Notes: a model not told the origin generated them from the sequence alone. Shown: positions 45,780 to 56,944, counted from the stretch's first letter. The stretch is 64,000 bases of DNA from Trichobilharzia regenti (GCA_944472135.2 OX235262.1:70928887-70992886); one strand, 5' to 3'. Numbers and translations are program-made.

Positions 45780-46190
45780 CATCCAGATATGAAGATAAGA
45801 ACAAAAAGTTCAACGAAACAGCCTCTTTTCGGTGAATTCATTCACTCAGCTGCACAATCACATTTATAAATAATTATTTCGTGTGTGTGTATGTACATTA
45901 GAGTTGTCAAACAAAAATAAAAAAATAGAAATTAGTTAGGGTTATTTATTGTCTACGTCATCAATGTGTATCAAAAATGTGATGAGTAATCAAATTGTAA
46001 CTAGCGGATAGGGTTGGGGTGAAGATCGGTTAGTATTGACAAGGGTCAGGTTACGTAATACGGAAGACACCCAGAAAAATAGAATGACAATGAAAAAGCA
46101 TGGAGACAAGTGTGCAAAATAAACTGTGTAGTGGGTAGAAAAAGCAAATAACGGGTTAGCTAACAGAAAGGTGTTACTAAGACGTCATAC
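45780..46190 (-). mobile_element. Penelope-like element, terminal-repeat fragment
   Basis: Matches 36020-36370 in order: CAGCTGAGTGAATGAATTCACCGAAAAGAGG on the minus strand, GCGTGTACATTA-like and GTTACGTAATAC segments. No coding part. Confidence 0.6.
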
Positions 46191-46199
46191 GAAAATTTA

Positions 46200-47270
46200 A
46201 AAAAAACATTATTCAAAAGAATGGATACTGAAAAAAGAGTACTCTTTTCGATAACTTCATCATCAGGCTCTACAGTTATATATACATCATAGTGAATGAA
46301 TGAATTAGCGTTATGAACAACATTAATGTTTAAATAACATCAAATCAATAATATTAATAGATTACAGCTCAGTAGCATCAACATAAAAATAAGCTGAATG
46401 TCAGAAAAATTAGGAAAGATAATATTACAAATTCATGAGTTTATAGTCTCTACTGAATGTCGACCAGGGAAGTAGTAGGGCTGGACTTGCTTCTTTTGAA
46501 CACAGAGCACTGGTTGTTTGAGGCGAATTGCCATTGCCTCTGCTGTTTGGAGCATGTGGTGCTTCGATGACCTTGGCTTTTTATTAGGCATCCGGTAAAT
46601 TATAGAGAAGGATTCTTCCACGCTGGCTCCGTGGCCGGTTTGTACCAGATGGTCCAATATCGAACTGTTAATGGTTTTCACTTCACCTTTACTTAGCCAT
46701 AGTGGGAGATGTTCTCGAGCACGAAAAATCTAGCTCCTAGAGCAACGGCCGATATAACTCGCTCCACAAGCGCAGTTGAATTGGTAGATACAATTTGAAG
46801 CGGCTAACTAGTCTAGGTACTTGATCTTTCAGTCGAATCTTCTCGTAATTATCTCACTCGGTATATCGCTCTTGAATTGTAGTCGTACATAAAGTGACTC
46901 TTGTTTACTAGTGGTAGTCCTTTCCAGCTTTCTTTGTCATGTGTTTTTTGATAAATTTTCGCGATAGCTATTTTCGATCAAAGTATCCTATACAATGTTT
47001 AATTCATCTCATTTACTTCTGAGCATATAGCTTAACTAACTCTGTGGCTGAGTTAGGGTCTTCACTAATTTTTGTACTTGATGAGAGCGAAGCTGTGAAA
47101 GTTTGATGCTACTGAATGAATCTATTGATATTATTGATTATGTTATTTAAACATAGTTGTTCATAACACTAATTCATTCATTCACTATAATATATAACTG
47201 AAGAGCCTGATGATGATGAATTTATCGAAAAGTATTCTTTGTTCGTAACCATTCTTTGAAAAAAAATTTT
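46200..47270 (-). mobile_element. Penelope-like element with inverted terminal repeats
   Basis: The minus strand has CACGASYIGRCSRS and AREHLPLWLSKGEVKTINSS (GIY-YIG endonuclease), then ILDHLVQTGHGASVEES and MLQTAEAMAIRLKQPVLCVQ at the C-terminus. One frameshift or stop separates the two. Sequence at 46210-46400 is the inverted counterpart of 47090-47265 (ATTCATTCATTCACTAT, GAGCCTGATGATGA). So the copy is 5'-truncated and framed by inverted terminal repeats. Confidence 0.85.
46225..46285 (-). ncRNA. Hammerhead-like motif in the PLE terminal repeat
   Basis: Minus strand: CTGATGA (46260-46266), TGAAGTTATC, GAAA (46246-46249), the palindrome AGAGTACTCT as a possible stem III. The core strings are intact, but I cannot find a proper stem I or the first pair of stem II. 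Confidence 0.35.
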
Positions 47271-47274
47271 AATA

Positions 47275-48655
47275 GGCATTTTTAATCAGTTAAAAAAGAT
47301 TATTCACAAAGTTGTGGAACTTGGAGAAGTTTATTCTGTTTATATAAATCAGGGTTTTCTATCCGGATCACTAAGGCCTTGTCAATGCAAAGTATACGGA
47401 AGCTTCTTTTGATTTAGTAGGTGACTTTGAAGGAATTCGTCGAATACATTTATTGAATGACCAGTGTTGGCTATATGTTGAATAATAGCACTGCTTATTG
47501 ATCCACTGTTGTATTTTCGTAGCCAAGTGGAATGGTGTTCTATCTGCTCCACATGATCAAGTGAATTGGCAGATATACATAGAAGTGGTGAAATGCGATA
47601 CTTTATCTTTCGAGTTGTTGAAGAACAATGGGCGGCTTGAGGATGCTAGTCGAGATGTAGGAGGAGAGAATGTTGTTTTCTGGTCGTTAGGTATTCTTCT
47701 CTTTAAGATGCCAGGTAGAATGTTGGATCTGAACGCCGCATTCATGTATGGCATCTTCTTAGACATAGAGTTGCGTTGTTATTTGTTGATTTTCGCCTTA
47801 TGTTATGTATAAATAGCCATTCTCAAACGATGTCTTCTTCAAATGAGTTATCTCTCCCTCTAATTATTCGGGGCTGGATATTCCATGGATTGTAGTCGTA
47901 AGAGATATTGCCAGGCATCGCTTGCGATTCAACATTAACTGTAAACATCTGTCAGGTGGCCGTTCCACGTAGGCTTTCAATATATTGAACTCCTCAGAGT
48001 CCCATCAATCTTCTTTGTTAGTTGGACGTCTAGAAATGACATTGTCTCTCTGGTTTCTGCTTCATTTGTAAATCTGATGGCTGGGGTAGCTATTAAGAAC
48101 TGAAGGACATCATTTAGGTCGCATATGTTATCACAGATGACAAAAGTGTCATATAAACATGCGCTTTGTACAGAGAGAAATCGTCGACTGTCGGTTTCAA
48201 CGGACCATTTTCCCAAAATTGCCATGAAAATATCTTCAAGTAATGAGCCTAAAGGTGAACCTATAATCACACGATCTTTCTGTCGATAAATAGTGCCATT
48301 GAATGTGAATTGGACGTTCAAAGTGTATCCAAGTAGAAGTTCTTCTAACTTGGTTGTAGGTATATTCCGATATTGTAGTTGTTGTAAGAAGCAATAAGTC
48401 TCAGTAATCGGGACATTTTTGAAGAGAGATTCGACATCAGTTGATATCACGTGGTTGCTTCCCACTTTCACATCTTTAATATGAATAGACCTACACCCAT
48501 ATAAACCTTTTTGAAATCTGTTTTCCATTTTTAAACGTACCGGTAGAAAATAAAACAAGTATCTAGAAATTATAATTCTGTATTTGTTTTTGTCATTCCT
48601 TTGAAATCCGGGGGAACATACGGCTCCAAACTTTAAGCTTTGAAGCTTCAATAGA
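47275..48655 (-). mobile_element. Penelope-like element: reverse transcriptase and endonuclease, broken
   Basis: The minus strand reads an open frame of 224 codons (48651-47977) with the reverse transcriptase: HVISTDVESLFKNVPI (motif A), FNGTIYRQKDRVIIGSPLGS (motif B region), SACLYDTFVICD (motif C, where YVDD-type residues are replaced) and TMSFLDVQLTKKIDGTL. It continues, with stops, through SRLASSSRPLFFN and FTTSMYICQFT to CGADRTPFHLATKIQQW, an endonuclease region that has lost its GIY-YIG core. The missing catalytic aspartate means it cannot be active. Best-preserved polymerase frame in the window. Confidence 0.88.
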
Positions 48656-48835
48656 AGTGTTATTGTTTTTAAGGTGGTGGAGTTGCTAACCTCATGCCTA
48701 AGCTTCCTTCTTCACTGGGTTTATCACTGGCTAAGTGAGATTTAGGCGTGTGTTGACCGGGAATAGAACCCGAACTGCGCGCAAGGCTAGTAGGCATTCT
48801 GACTCACTCTATGTCTGTATAATGTAACTTAATTA
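48590..48835 (-). repeat. SINE-C copy, minus strand
   Basis: CTTTGAAGCTTCAATAG, CTAACCTCATGCCTAAGC, GAGATTTAGGCGTGTGTTGA, GGGAATAGAACCCGAAC and GGCATTCTGACTCACTC. Confidence 0.7.
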
Positions 48836-48954
48836 CCATAAATCTGGTGTGGTTATTGCTACTTATCTTAATGGTAGTGAAGAGATCATGGAGTACAGTG
48901 TGTTATACTTATTATCACATAAAAGTGATCAATATTAGGCGAACAGGTAGAATC

Positions 48955-49690
48955 ACTGTCTGTTGTTATTATTTCTAAAAGTTGCAAGTGGAACATAGGG
49001 CCTCAGCAGTATATCTCCATTCTACTTGCTTCTCTGTAGTCTCTTTTACCTTCATGAAGGACTGCCCGCACGATTTAATTTCTTTCTCATATAAACACTG
49101 TGTTATCCTCGGACTAACTCTCAAGTCTTCATTTCAATTTGAGATTACACTTAACGCCTAGTGCATTACATGACTCTACAGTCACCATAATGCTTGTCCC
49201 ATTCATCGCCGTTAACTTATGCATCTTTTTTATGGGTGACAGCTTCTTGGTTGTTTCCCTAAGTACTAGATTTGCTTGCTTCTAATTCTTTCTGACCGTC
49301 TGATCTTCCGTGTGGAGCGAAAGCATCTGTTCATAAAATTCTGCAATAGTTTGTCACAAAAGCTTTGAATGATGCCATATATCAAGCCTCTGAACCAGAC
49401 AAAAGCAGTGGCTTGACATTAGTGTTAAAGATTGGCATTGGAGTGCAGTAGATTCCCAAACTGATTTCACAGTATGGTCTGCCTTGCTTTCTCTTGGCTT
49501 TGACATCCTCACCGATACTGTCTGTAGTTAAAACGATGCTGCCTGAATAAGAGAAAGAGATGATTTGCTTTAGATTTCTCCCATTGATGGTGACTGGTTG
49601 TTGTTGGTTAGGTATTATCGCCACCTGTCTCTTCTATGTTTACTTGAAATCCTGTCTACTCTACTTCTCCTGAAAAATTGTTGGTTCCGC
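48955..49690 (-). mobile_element. Non-LTR retrotransposon 3' part, degraded
   Basis: The minus-strand frame includes QQPVTINGRNLKQIISFSYS, SGSIVLTTDSIGEDVKAKRK, and FNTNVKPLLLSGSEA, matching the pre-C-terminal part of the copy at 58 kb. It ends at the GCCCTATGTTCCACTTGC terminus near 48975. Confidence 0.8.
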
Positions 49691-49839
49691 TCGTAGACCT
49701 TCAAGTTTGTGTCAAGTACCCTGCATAGGTATCTGTAAAATTCTGAAATGTCTATTTAGTCAGCGTTGATGAGTGAAATGTAAGTTACTGTATGTGTACC
49801 TAAGAAAATAATTTATAAAAATATTGATTATCTAATTGA

Positions 49840-49940
49840 TAGATGGTGACTAGCAGTGGAATCCAGGATGCGCATTTCGTCCTATTTGAGACTCGTCATC
49901 CGGATGCACCTGCATTCCCAATGAGTGATGATGTTCCCAC
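49840..49940 (-). repeat. Sm-alpha-type SINE fragment with C-to-A hammerhead
   Basis: Minus strand: ATCCGG, ATGACGA, GTCTCAAATAGGAC, GAAATGCGCATC, CTGGATTCCAC. Stems I and III and GAAA are kept, but the first core base is A instead of C, which should stop catalysis. Confidence 0.8.
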
Positions 49941-50155
49941 CGAGGCTCATTGAGGAATGGAGGCACATCCAGATGACGAGTCCCGAATGAGACAAAACGC
50001 GCATCCTGGATTCAACTGCTAATCACCATCCACCAATTAACTTCTAATGACATGTCCAGACATCGTCGAAGCATCTGCTCAAGAAGCCGACATTTCAACC
50101 TGAGACCGAGCACTTCGTTCAATCAGTCGACGGGAAAATCTGAAATTCAATTAAA
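49941..50155 (+). repeat. Sm-alpha-type SINE with tail, just before exon 4
   Basis: Plus strand: ATCCAG, ATGACGA, GTCCCGAATGAGAC, AAAACGCGCATC, CTGGATTC, then the complete tail (AGCCGACATTTCAACCTGAG, GTCGACGGGAAAATC, AAATTCAATT). The first core base is A, as in the facing minus copy. The tail ends 28 bp before the acceptor of the fourth visible exon. Confidence 0.85.
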
Positions 50156-50182
50156 TATTGATTATTTCCTTATTTCTTACAG

Positions 50183-50397
50183 GATTGTCGATGCTAGACG
50201 TGCAGCTAGACCGGAAAAACGTAAACCTCCGAAAGACTTTAAAAATCCCCTAAAAGCATTAGAACAAAGAGAAAACATCAAATCTAACTATGAAGAAGTA
50301 CGTACAAACAAAACGACAGAACAACAAGCCAATACAAATTTAACACCATTTCAACCATTGTTACGTGCTGTGGATCCATCTTTAAAAGTTGGACTAG
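50183..50397 (+). CDS. SVIL-like: Supervillin-like exon 4 of 6 visible (conserved KRPPKDFKNP block)
   Basis: The exon follows CTTATTTCTTACAG, enters in phase 2 and leaves at CTAG/GTAAAA in phase 1, giving about 72 residues. It contains RPEKRKPPKDFKNPLKALE, closely matching the conserved block of animal supervillins that precedes the gelsolin-like repeats, followed by a charged helix-prone stretch (REN..NYEEVR). This block is the first firm family signature in the gene. An open frame runs further upstream through a SINE tail, but the ATG at 50052 lies in repeat sequence and is not the start. Confidence 0.92.
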
Positions 50398-50544
50398 GTA
50401 AAAATTATTCTTTTTTCCTTTTTTAAATTTACTACTAAATGTTTCAGATGACTATTGAAATCGTTGAACATTTTTGTACAGATTTCAGGAAACTGCGTTT
50501 GAAAGCTGGGATGTAGTCATTCATTGCATTCCAATTGAAATGAC

Positions 50545-50810
50545 TGAAACATTCCAATTGCGATTTGGTATCTCTATATAGCCAAATTATATACACCTTG
50601 TCTTCAACGCGACAGTTGCACACTGCGTTTCCTTGGGTTCCTTTCACGTCTTCCATGTAACTATGAAACGCTGTACCATTTGCTTTCTCTGACATCAAGT
50701 CTATCTATCTCCTTGCTGTTTGATGTTCTTTGGGCCGATAAACATCTCTTTACATACTACTGATTAATCTTATTGGTAGCACACGCCACAGTCGTCCCCC
50801 TATCAATTAG
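50545..50810 (+). repeat. Dispersed repeat, family unknown (copy 2)
   Basis: Counterpart of 33650-33960: AATTGCGATTTGGTATCTC, CCTTTCACGTCTTCCATG, and TACTACTGATTAATCTTATT..GGTAGCACACGCCAC. Confidence 0.6.
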
Positions 50811-50924
50811 TTTCGTACAGAGTCGCTGCAACCTTCTTGGTTCTACGCCTTCATGTTGTACCTTCGTCTCAGATTACTTATCTCACTGAATACATTTCTG
50901 CAGTCGGATGATGTCAATCTGTTC

Positions 50925-51155
50925 CGAGTGAAACATACGGATTCAAACCTTAGACTTTGAATTTTCAATAGCGGTGATATCGTTTATATTTTCTCAGGAC
51001 AGGGTTGCTAGCCTCACGCCTAACCTTCCCTCTTCTCCAGCCTTCCTATCACCTGGTAAAATACACTAGGTTTAGGAGTGCTTTGGCCGGGAAACGAATC
51101 CGAACCACATATGTGATTGGCGAGCATTTAATCAGTGAACCATCGAAGCAGTTAT
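50925..51155 (-). repeat. SINE-C copy, minus strand
   Basis: TTCCGAGTGAAACATACGG, CCTCACGCCTAACCTTCCC, CTAGGTTTAGGAGTGC, GGGAAACGAATCCGAACC and GTGATTGGCGAGC. Near full-length. Confidence 0.8.
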
Positions 51156-51159
51156 TCAA

Positions 51160-51730
51160 AGTAGTCTGAAATATATATGAAAACTAAACATTGGTTATGG
51201 TGACCTATATCAGTCTTGTTCTCGTCGACAGGAAATTCTGCAGACTGATATAATATACAAAACGGCTGTGTAACAAAGGCAAGTAAATGTATTGCACTCC
51301 TAATTACTTGACGTCGAACAACACGCTGAAGACTGGATAGCTTGTTATATCGGCTATCATCCAGACATTAGTTCGTAGAAATGTTACTGATTTCCATTGA
51401 ATGTTACAGATTTCTGTTCTGTCCTCCTCTGTTCATTGTAAATGTGTTTATTAGGATTCCTGGAACAAGATGTAATTTAAAAGTCATCTCATTTCATCTT
51501 ATTAGTCAAGCCTGAAAACAAGTATACCTCATATCCAGGAACCAAAGAGGCCAAAAGTGTCATTAATCTGAATGTGAAAATAAGGCTTGATTTTTTCTTT
51601 TTGTAGAAGTTCGTAGGTATTTCTGCAGCTGAGTTTTCCTAGTTTATTTTCTACTGGAATCTTCTTCATCCTGACTCAAAATATATTCAGTAATTCAAGT
51701 TTATTCAGTAAGTGACTTTAGTTAGAAAAC
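51160..51730. other. No feature recognised
   Basis: AT-rich sequence. Confidence 0.35.
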
Positions 51731-51734
51731 TAGT

Positions 51735-51905
51735 ACTAGAGTATTGAGATGTTGTTTATTCCTAGTTTGGGATATGTATTATCAAATCAGGGGTCGAGCC
51801 CAGGATCTGTATCGGTACACAGCGAGTTTGTGGAACATTCAGCTATTGGAACGAAATCCAATGGTGAGCTTATGAATTCTAATATCTGCTGATTTGTGAT
51901 GTATC
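51735..51905 (-). repeat. SINE-B copy, degraded, minus strand
   Basis: TTCCTAGTTTGGGATATG, GGGTCGAGCCCAGGATC, and CATTCAGCTATTGGAACG. Confidence 0.6.
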
Positions 51906-51949
51906 AAAGCATAATGAAGAGATATATAATATTTACATTCTCTTTCTTT

Positions 51950-52965
51950 TGAATAAAGCAAGAACAACCAACAGTTTGTGCAGAATAATATGGCACCATC
52001 ATCTATTGCATTGGATTTTCATCAGCTACCACTTACAGCCTAAGTAAATTATTAAGTTTATCTACAGAAAGTTTTAACATATTTGCAAATTTATATGTTG
52101 TCAGTTGACAGGAGGTCTCAGACTTAGTGAGCAGTGCTCAGAAAGTTGCACTTATATAGTTTTTGCACAGGTAGTTCAAGTTTAAGCAAAGTAGAGGTAC
52201 AGGTCGAATCCAAAGATTACATAGTCAAATGAAAGAAAGAATAAGAACATCTAGTTACCAGGCGGGCAAGGATAGACTGACAACTACTTCTTTCTGAACA
52301 CATAAATTAAGTTTAAGGCGTCTGATAATGATTACTTAGACAAATTTGAAGAGAACTGAGCTTTTTCGCCTATTGATAAATTTAAAGGATTTTCAATTTT
52401 AACCTCATGACCTTTGCACTCATGGCTTTAACCTCATTCTCCCTTGATCTAGTATAATTTTGCTTGTCTCTTGTTTCTATGATTTGAAATGAACTCAGTA
52501 CATTGTTACCCAATTTATTTGTCACTCAACATTCTACTCATCTCTCCTCATTATTACGTAACTGCTTTACTATTGTATGCATACACTTAAATACACTTCA
52601 AATTGAAGTATGCGCTGAAGATGTCACCCAGTAGGGTGATGAAAGCTTCGCAAATTAACCATCCAGCTCAGAGAACAAAACCACATCAAAATACACTTAC
52701 TTTGTATAAACTTGTACTCTCTATGGAAAAAAACTATATGAGCACAATTTTATGAGCACTACTCACTAAGTCCCAGGCCTCCTGTCAACTGATATCGTGT
52801 AAAATTTGCAAGTATGTTAAAACTTTTCTGTAGATGAATTTATTAATTTCCTTAGTCTGTAAGTGGTAGTTGATGAGAAGCCATCAAAATAAATGATTGT
52901 ACCATATTATTCTACACAAACCGTTGGTTGTTTTTGCTTTGTTCAAGTTTATATAGGGGAATAGA
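51950..52965 (-). mobile_element. Penelope-like element remnant with inverted terminal repeats
   Basis: 51955-52165 and 52735-52965 are inverted copies (AACCAACAGTTTGTGCAGAA against its complement, GTTGACAGGAGG..CTCAG at the inner ends). A remnant of a C-terminal frame (minus strand, KFV..IIIRRLKLNLCVQK) lies at 52250-52360. Both ends carry relatives of the 43.6-kb hammerhead, but GAAA is GCAA in the first and the core is TTGATGA with AAAA in the second. Confidence 0.8.
52600..52660 (+). ncRNA. Hammerhead-like motif with strong stem II
   Basis: Stem I is TGCG (52611-52614) with CGCA. The core CTGAAGA is at 52615-52621. Stem II is TCACCC (52624-52629) with GGGTGA (52634-52639) around AGTA, and the GAAA is at 52641-52644. 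A tiny GC stem III and CTT follow at the cleavage position. All conserved strings and two stems fit; the stem III is minimal and there are unpaired bases beside stem II. Confidence 0.5.
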
Positions 52966-52969
52966 TGTA

Positions 52970-53605
52970 TGAAATTTTGTTTCTTCTTGCACATTCGACT
53001 TTATTTTATGATTTGTGAATATCTCATAACTTCAATCTGTTAATGAGTAGCAATTAAAATACTTCAAAGTTTTCATCTTATTACTAATGTGTGAATAAGG
53101 TTGTTATTTTAGCTATAATATAGACATTGTTTATCTCTATAGTCACCTTTTGACTTATTCATCTAAAATTTGAAGAAAACAACTCCCTTTTAAGCTTAAG
53201 CTGTTTCTTTTTACATTTATGATTCCTTGCGTTCCGAGTGAAACATATTGCACGAATATTCTTTATTGCTTTATTGCAGCATTTCAATTCTTAATTAGAC
53301 AGTAAATTCCCAAGGGGATGGTTGTGGTGTATATGTGCTGGTAGGGAATGGGATCTAAATGGAGTAGATTTCACACTTTGAAAATGAAAAGTCAAGAAAG
53401 TTATCACTTAATTGGAGAGAAATCTAAATCTCTATAATTCTTACCTTTTGGATATAAAAGTTGACACAGTAATAACATTAGTTTACTTAAGAAATATATT
53501 TTAGACAAGCAGTTTTGCCTATCTATGTGCAATAGGTAGTACATACAGTACAACGAAAAAGGATTGTATGTCCTAGACACTGATTAGTGATAAGTGTAAG
53601 CAATG
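52970..53605. other. No feature recognised
   Basis: AT-rich sequence. A GCGTTCCGAGTGAAACATA start of a SINE-C-like tail is at 53230. Confidence 0.35.
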
Positions 53606-53609
53606 AGCA

Positions 53610-53965
53610 TTATAACCTATTATTATTATTGCTCCCTTGGGTTCCTAGTGGAACATAGGGCTTCAACTGCACGTCTCCATTTTCTTCTGTCTTCTGCTGT
53701 ACTTTTCGCCTGCATCCATGTTAATCCATATTCTTTCAACTCCTCTTCACACGATCTCCTCCATGTCACCCTTGGACGTCCCCACGCCGCTTCCCTTTCG
53801 GGTTCCACTCGGGGGCTTGGCGCGCGAAGTCACCCAGCGGTCTCCTCAGCGAGTGTCCGATCCATCTCCACTTTCTCCTGCATATTTGTTGGGCGATTGG
53901 TTCTTGCTTTGTTTGTTCCCATAATTCCTTGTTGGTGATTCTTTCCGGCCTATGCTTCAGTAAAT
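53610..53965 (-). mobile_element. Non-LTR retrotransposon 3' end, young copy
   Basis: The minus-strand frame MEPEREAAWGRPRVTWRRSC, then EEELKEYGLTWMQAKSTAED and RRKWRRAVEALCSTRNPREQ up to a stop is open. It is the C-terminus of the pol protein. After the stop come the 3' end and TAATAATAATAG. Nearly identical to 57955-58310. Confidence 0.9.
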
Positions 53966-54099
53966 CTATATATCACGATGATAAAATTATAAGTGAATTA
54001 CTTAATAGAAGCTATGTAGATGATTGAATTAGGATTATTATCAGTATAAGGGAATCGAGTCTTTCTCTCTTTACCTCATTGTTCATGATTGTAAACACT

Positions 54100-54620
54100 T
54101 GTGAAAAAGATATATACAAAAACAGGAAGTTTAGAGAAGAGGTTCTATTGGGCGACTTTAGTCGCATTCGTATATATACAGTTGTTTTCCGAAAAAATAG
54201 AATCGCAATGAAAGAGATGAACTAGTGTAAACGTAGTTCTTCATATTCATCAATACATAAGAGAAGTTGAATTAGGTACTTAATGAGATAAATTATTTAT
54301 TCATTGAGTTTCAATCAAGATTTACATAAAAATAGGAAGTGTACGCACGAATTCAAAAGAATGGAAAAGTTATAAAGGTTATGAGAATAGTAGAAGTGAC
54401 TGAAGAAGTCGCTATTTCGCATTCAGAGCTGCGGCTTCTTTATGCGAATTGCTAGAGCTTCAGTACTGCAAATTAGGCGGATGCATACTACCACTTTGAA
54501 GGCAAATTGTGTTGACAGTGAGGAATGGATAGTGTCAACTATATGTTCAACTCTTACACTCTTTATAAAACTCCTATACCTATAGTATTTTTGCACCCTT
54601 TTAGCCAGAATAAGCATTAA
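54100..54620 (-). mobile_element. Penelope-like element, C-terminal fragment
   Basis: Minus-strand frame: VEHIVDTIHSSLSTQFAFKV, STEALAIRIKKPQL, then stop, the C-terminal end of the endonuclease region. The downstream part to 54100 resembles the untranslated end seen at 36.2 and 46.1 kb (AATAGAATCGCAATGAAAG). Confidence 0.65.
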
Positions 54621-54624
54621 ACAA

Positions 54625-55380
54625 CCGACATACTTGGCTTATAGGAGTAGGTGAACTGATGCACGCATGAGGATGAGATAAAATGAGAAATTTCATCTTT
54701 TATACTTTTAGACCAGTAAGTAGCTGGAGAGCACTGTTCTTAAAGATCCTGTTGTATTAATTTTTCAAAAATCTGTATGTAAATGAGGTTGTACACCTGA
54801 ATAAGACGAAATCACTGGAAAGGGTTAGAGTCTTCACTGAAAACTTGGATTCAGGGATGATTCATGAATAGTAAAAATTGTCTTTAGTGTTATTAACACT
54901 GGAACGCAGTTATTTAATGAATAAATCTCAACTAAAAATGGCTGTGATTCTGTTTTCTACATCAACAAGACTGACTTTCACAAATACATTTTCTTTTCAA
55001 GAAATTATGTTGATAAATTGTTTTAGTTTCCATATTATTGCAGTCTAACTAAGTATTTCCCTTTAAGTATATACTGCATATTAGCCTCTACAACGAAAGT
55101 CATTCAACTCAAAGTGACTGATAAATCACACATCATAGTCAAAAATAAGATTAAGTATATGACTATTTACCTGAAATAATCCTGAGAAATTATGCCATTT
55201 ATCTTTGTTGCATTGAAGTACTCCCGTTATTAATTTATTTGTTGAAGACATGTCAACTGTTTCGCAGCCCAGGAGATGTATTTGAGAGGACTCATAAATC
55301 CCTTGTGAGCCAGAAGGAGGAGCAGACTTGAAACGCCTTATCAACAATTTCCTTCAGTCATCATAAAAATCAGATTAGAC
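54625..55380. other. No feature recognised
   Basis: AT-rich sequence. Confidence 0.4.
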
Positions 55381-55384
55381 CACG

Positions 55385-55740
55385 GATTAACATCAGATAG
55401 AGAACCATCGAAAACCACCAGAGAGTACTGGACAGCTGTCTCCTCTTCCTAGTTTGGGACTCATCGGCAGTACGCATCCACCACCTGGGTTCGAACTCAG
55501 GACCTTCCGGTTACAAGGGAAGCTCGTATACCATTCATCCACTAGGACCCAATTCAATGGCATTCTATGAATTCTGACTACTACCAATTCATGATTTTAG
55601 TGCAACTGGCACCAACCAATGTAATCGGCTGGAACTCCCTATTCACTTCCAACTGGTCACTACTTCTCGCTAGAACTCCTACAGGCAACTTCGTTCTGTA
55701 GCCAGCTAGTCAGTCACTAGCAAGCCGCTGATTAAATTAA
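55385..55740 (-). repeat. SINE-B copy, minus strand, full-length
   Basis: Reverse: GACTCATCGGCAGTACGC, ACCTGGGTTCGAACTCAGG, CCATTCATCCACTAGGACCC, and the 5' end CTGGTCACTACTTC. On the minus strand the hammerhead-like core is CTGCCGATGAGTCC, changed. Confidence 0.8.
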
Positions 55741-55744
55741 TTCA

Positions 55745-56435
55745 ACTATGACTGACCTAATGAAGGAAAGAAAGATAGAACTGGAAAAAACTGAATTACC
55801 ACATTTCAAAACAGACTAATTAGCTTCAATGAAATCAAAACAAAAAAAGGAGACGTTGAAAACACAGTCGTGATCTTTACTACACTATCAGTGTTAATCT
55901 ACACTGCTGTTGGTTTGAACATTGTTTTTGTATTACCTAACAGGTACTGATTAGTTTGAAAAGAAAGGATTTATAAACAGAAAAGAAATTATGACAGGTA
56001 GTAGTAGTAGTACTAGTGTTCACTGATTGGTATTCAAAATGATTGGTATCAATATTAGTGTTATTGTTTTTCTTCAAGATACTTCAAGCTGTCTAAACTA
56101 ACAACTATGGGGGGTGGGTGGGTGGTAAGACGTCTGTATATGTGAAGATGAACGAAAAATGAAAGTGTTGGGTATACTGTTGAGGTTTATAACAGATGAA
56201 TAAAACAACTATAAGCACAAGTATGCATAAAAGTTTGATGATCCAGTGAAATAACTTAAAATTAAGACATCAACAGGAAGAGGAGTGGGTAGATAGAATT
56301 TCCTGCCCAACTTGTTGACACCAGTTATCTACACCAATACCTTGTCTTGATTGCACTCTTAAGCAGATCTGCGCATAGCCAACATTAGATTCATCCTAAT
56401 GAATTACACTAATGACAGATAACAATTATATCATC
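55745..56435. other. No feature recognised
   Basis: AT-rich sequence; a GGGTGGGTGGGTGG-like run near 56110. Confidence 0.4.
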
Positions 56436-56439
56436 ATTT

Positions 56440-56880
56440 TTGTCCCCTTGAGTTTCAAATGGAACATGGTTGAAGCTGCAACCAGCAAATGACCAATTCA
56501 CGATTTTATCTACAGTCATTTTTATGCTGGTTGCATTACCGCATATAAGCTTTCATTTCCGGCTTACGGGATCTCCTCCTTGTCAGTGTAGGATCACCGC
56601 TCAAATCATCGCTTTCCAGTCACGTGTGATGTCTTTTAATAGTCTCAACAGCGCATAATCAATCCATATTCATTTTCTACGGTGTACTTGTTAGGCGATA
56701 AGTTCTTGGTCGGATCGTTGCCTGCCAGGGTTTCTTGCTGTTTGTTCTTTCCGACTGGCCAATTTACTATCGAAAATGTGGAGTCTATCGAAAGCAGCTG
56801 TTGACGAAAGCTTGTAGACCCGTTTGGGAATGCTTCTCTTGGAGCTGTAATTGTCTAAACCGCACAGAATCAATATTTTT
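56440..56880 (-). mobile_element. Non-LTR retrotransposon 3' part, degraded
   Basis: Minus-strand frame: SIPKRVYKLSSTAAFDRLHI, FDSKLASRKEQTARNPGRQ and SDQELIA, a worn form of the family's C-terminal region, continuing to the CCATTTGAAACTCAAGGG-like 3' end. Confidence 0.65.
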
Positions 56881-56944
56881 TAATTAGTAACGAAGATGTG
56901 TGGATCTTGTTCCACATAAGAAACTACAGTTATCTGTTCAAATG

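Noticed and set aside
47498..47812. Plus-strand open frame of 104 codons as a gene
   Set aside because: The minus strand continues the Penelope-like element from its reverse transcriptase.
50052..50182. ATG at 50052 as a start codon for the conserved exon
   Set aside because: It lies in the tail of an Sm-alpha SINE, and the acceptor at 50182 with matching phase shows the exon starts after it.
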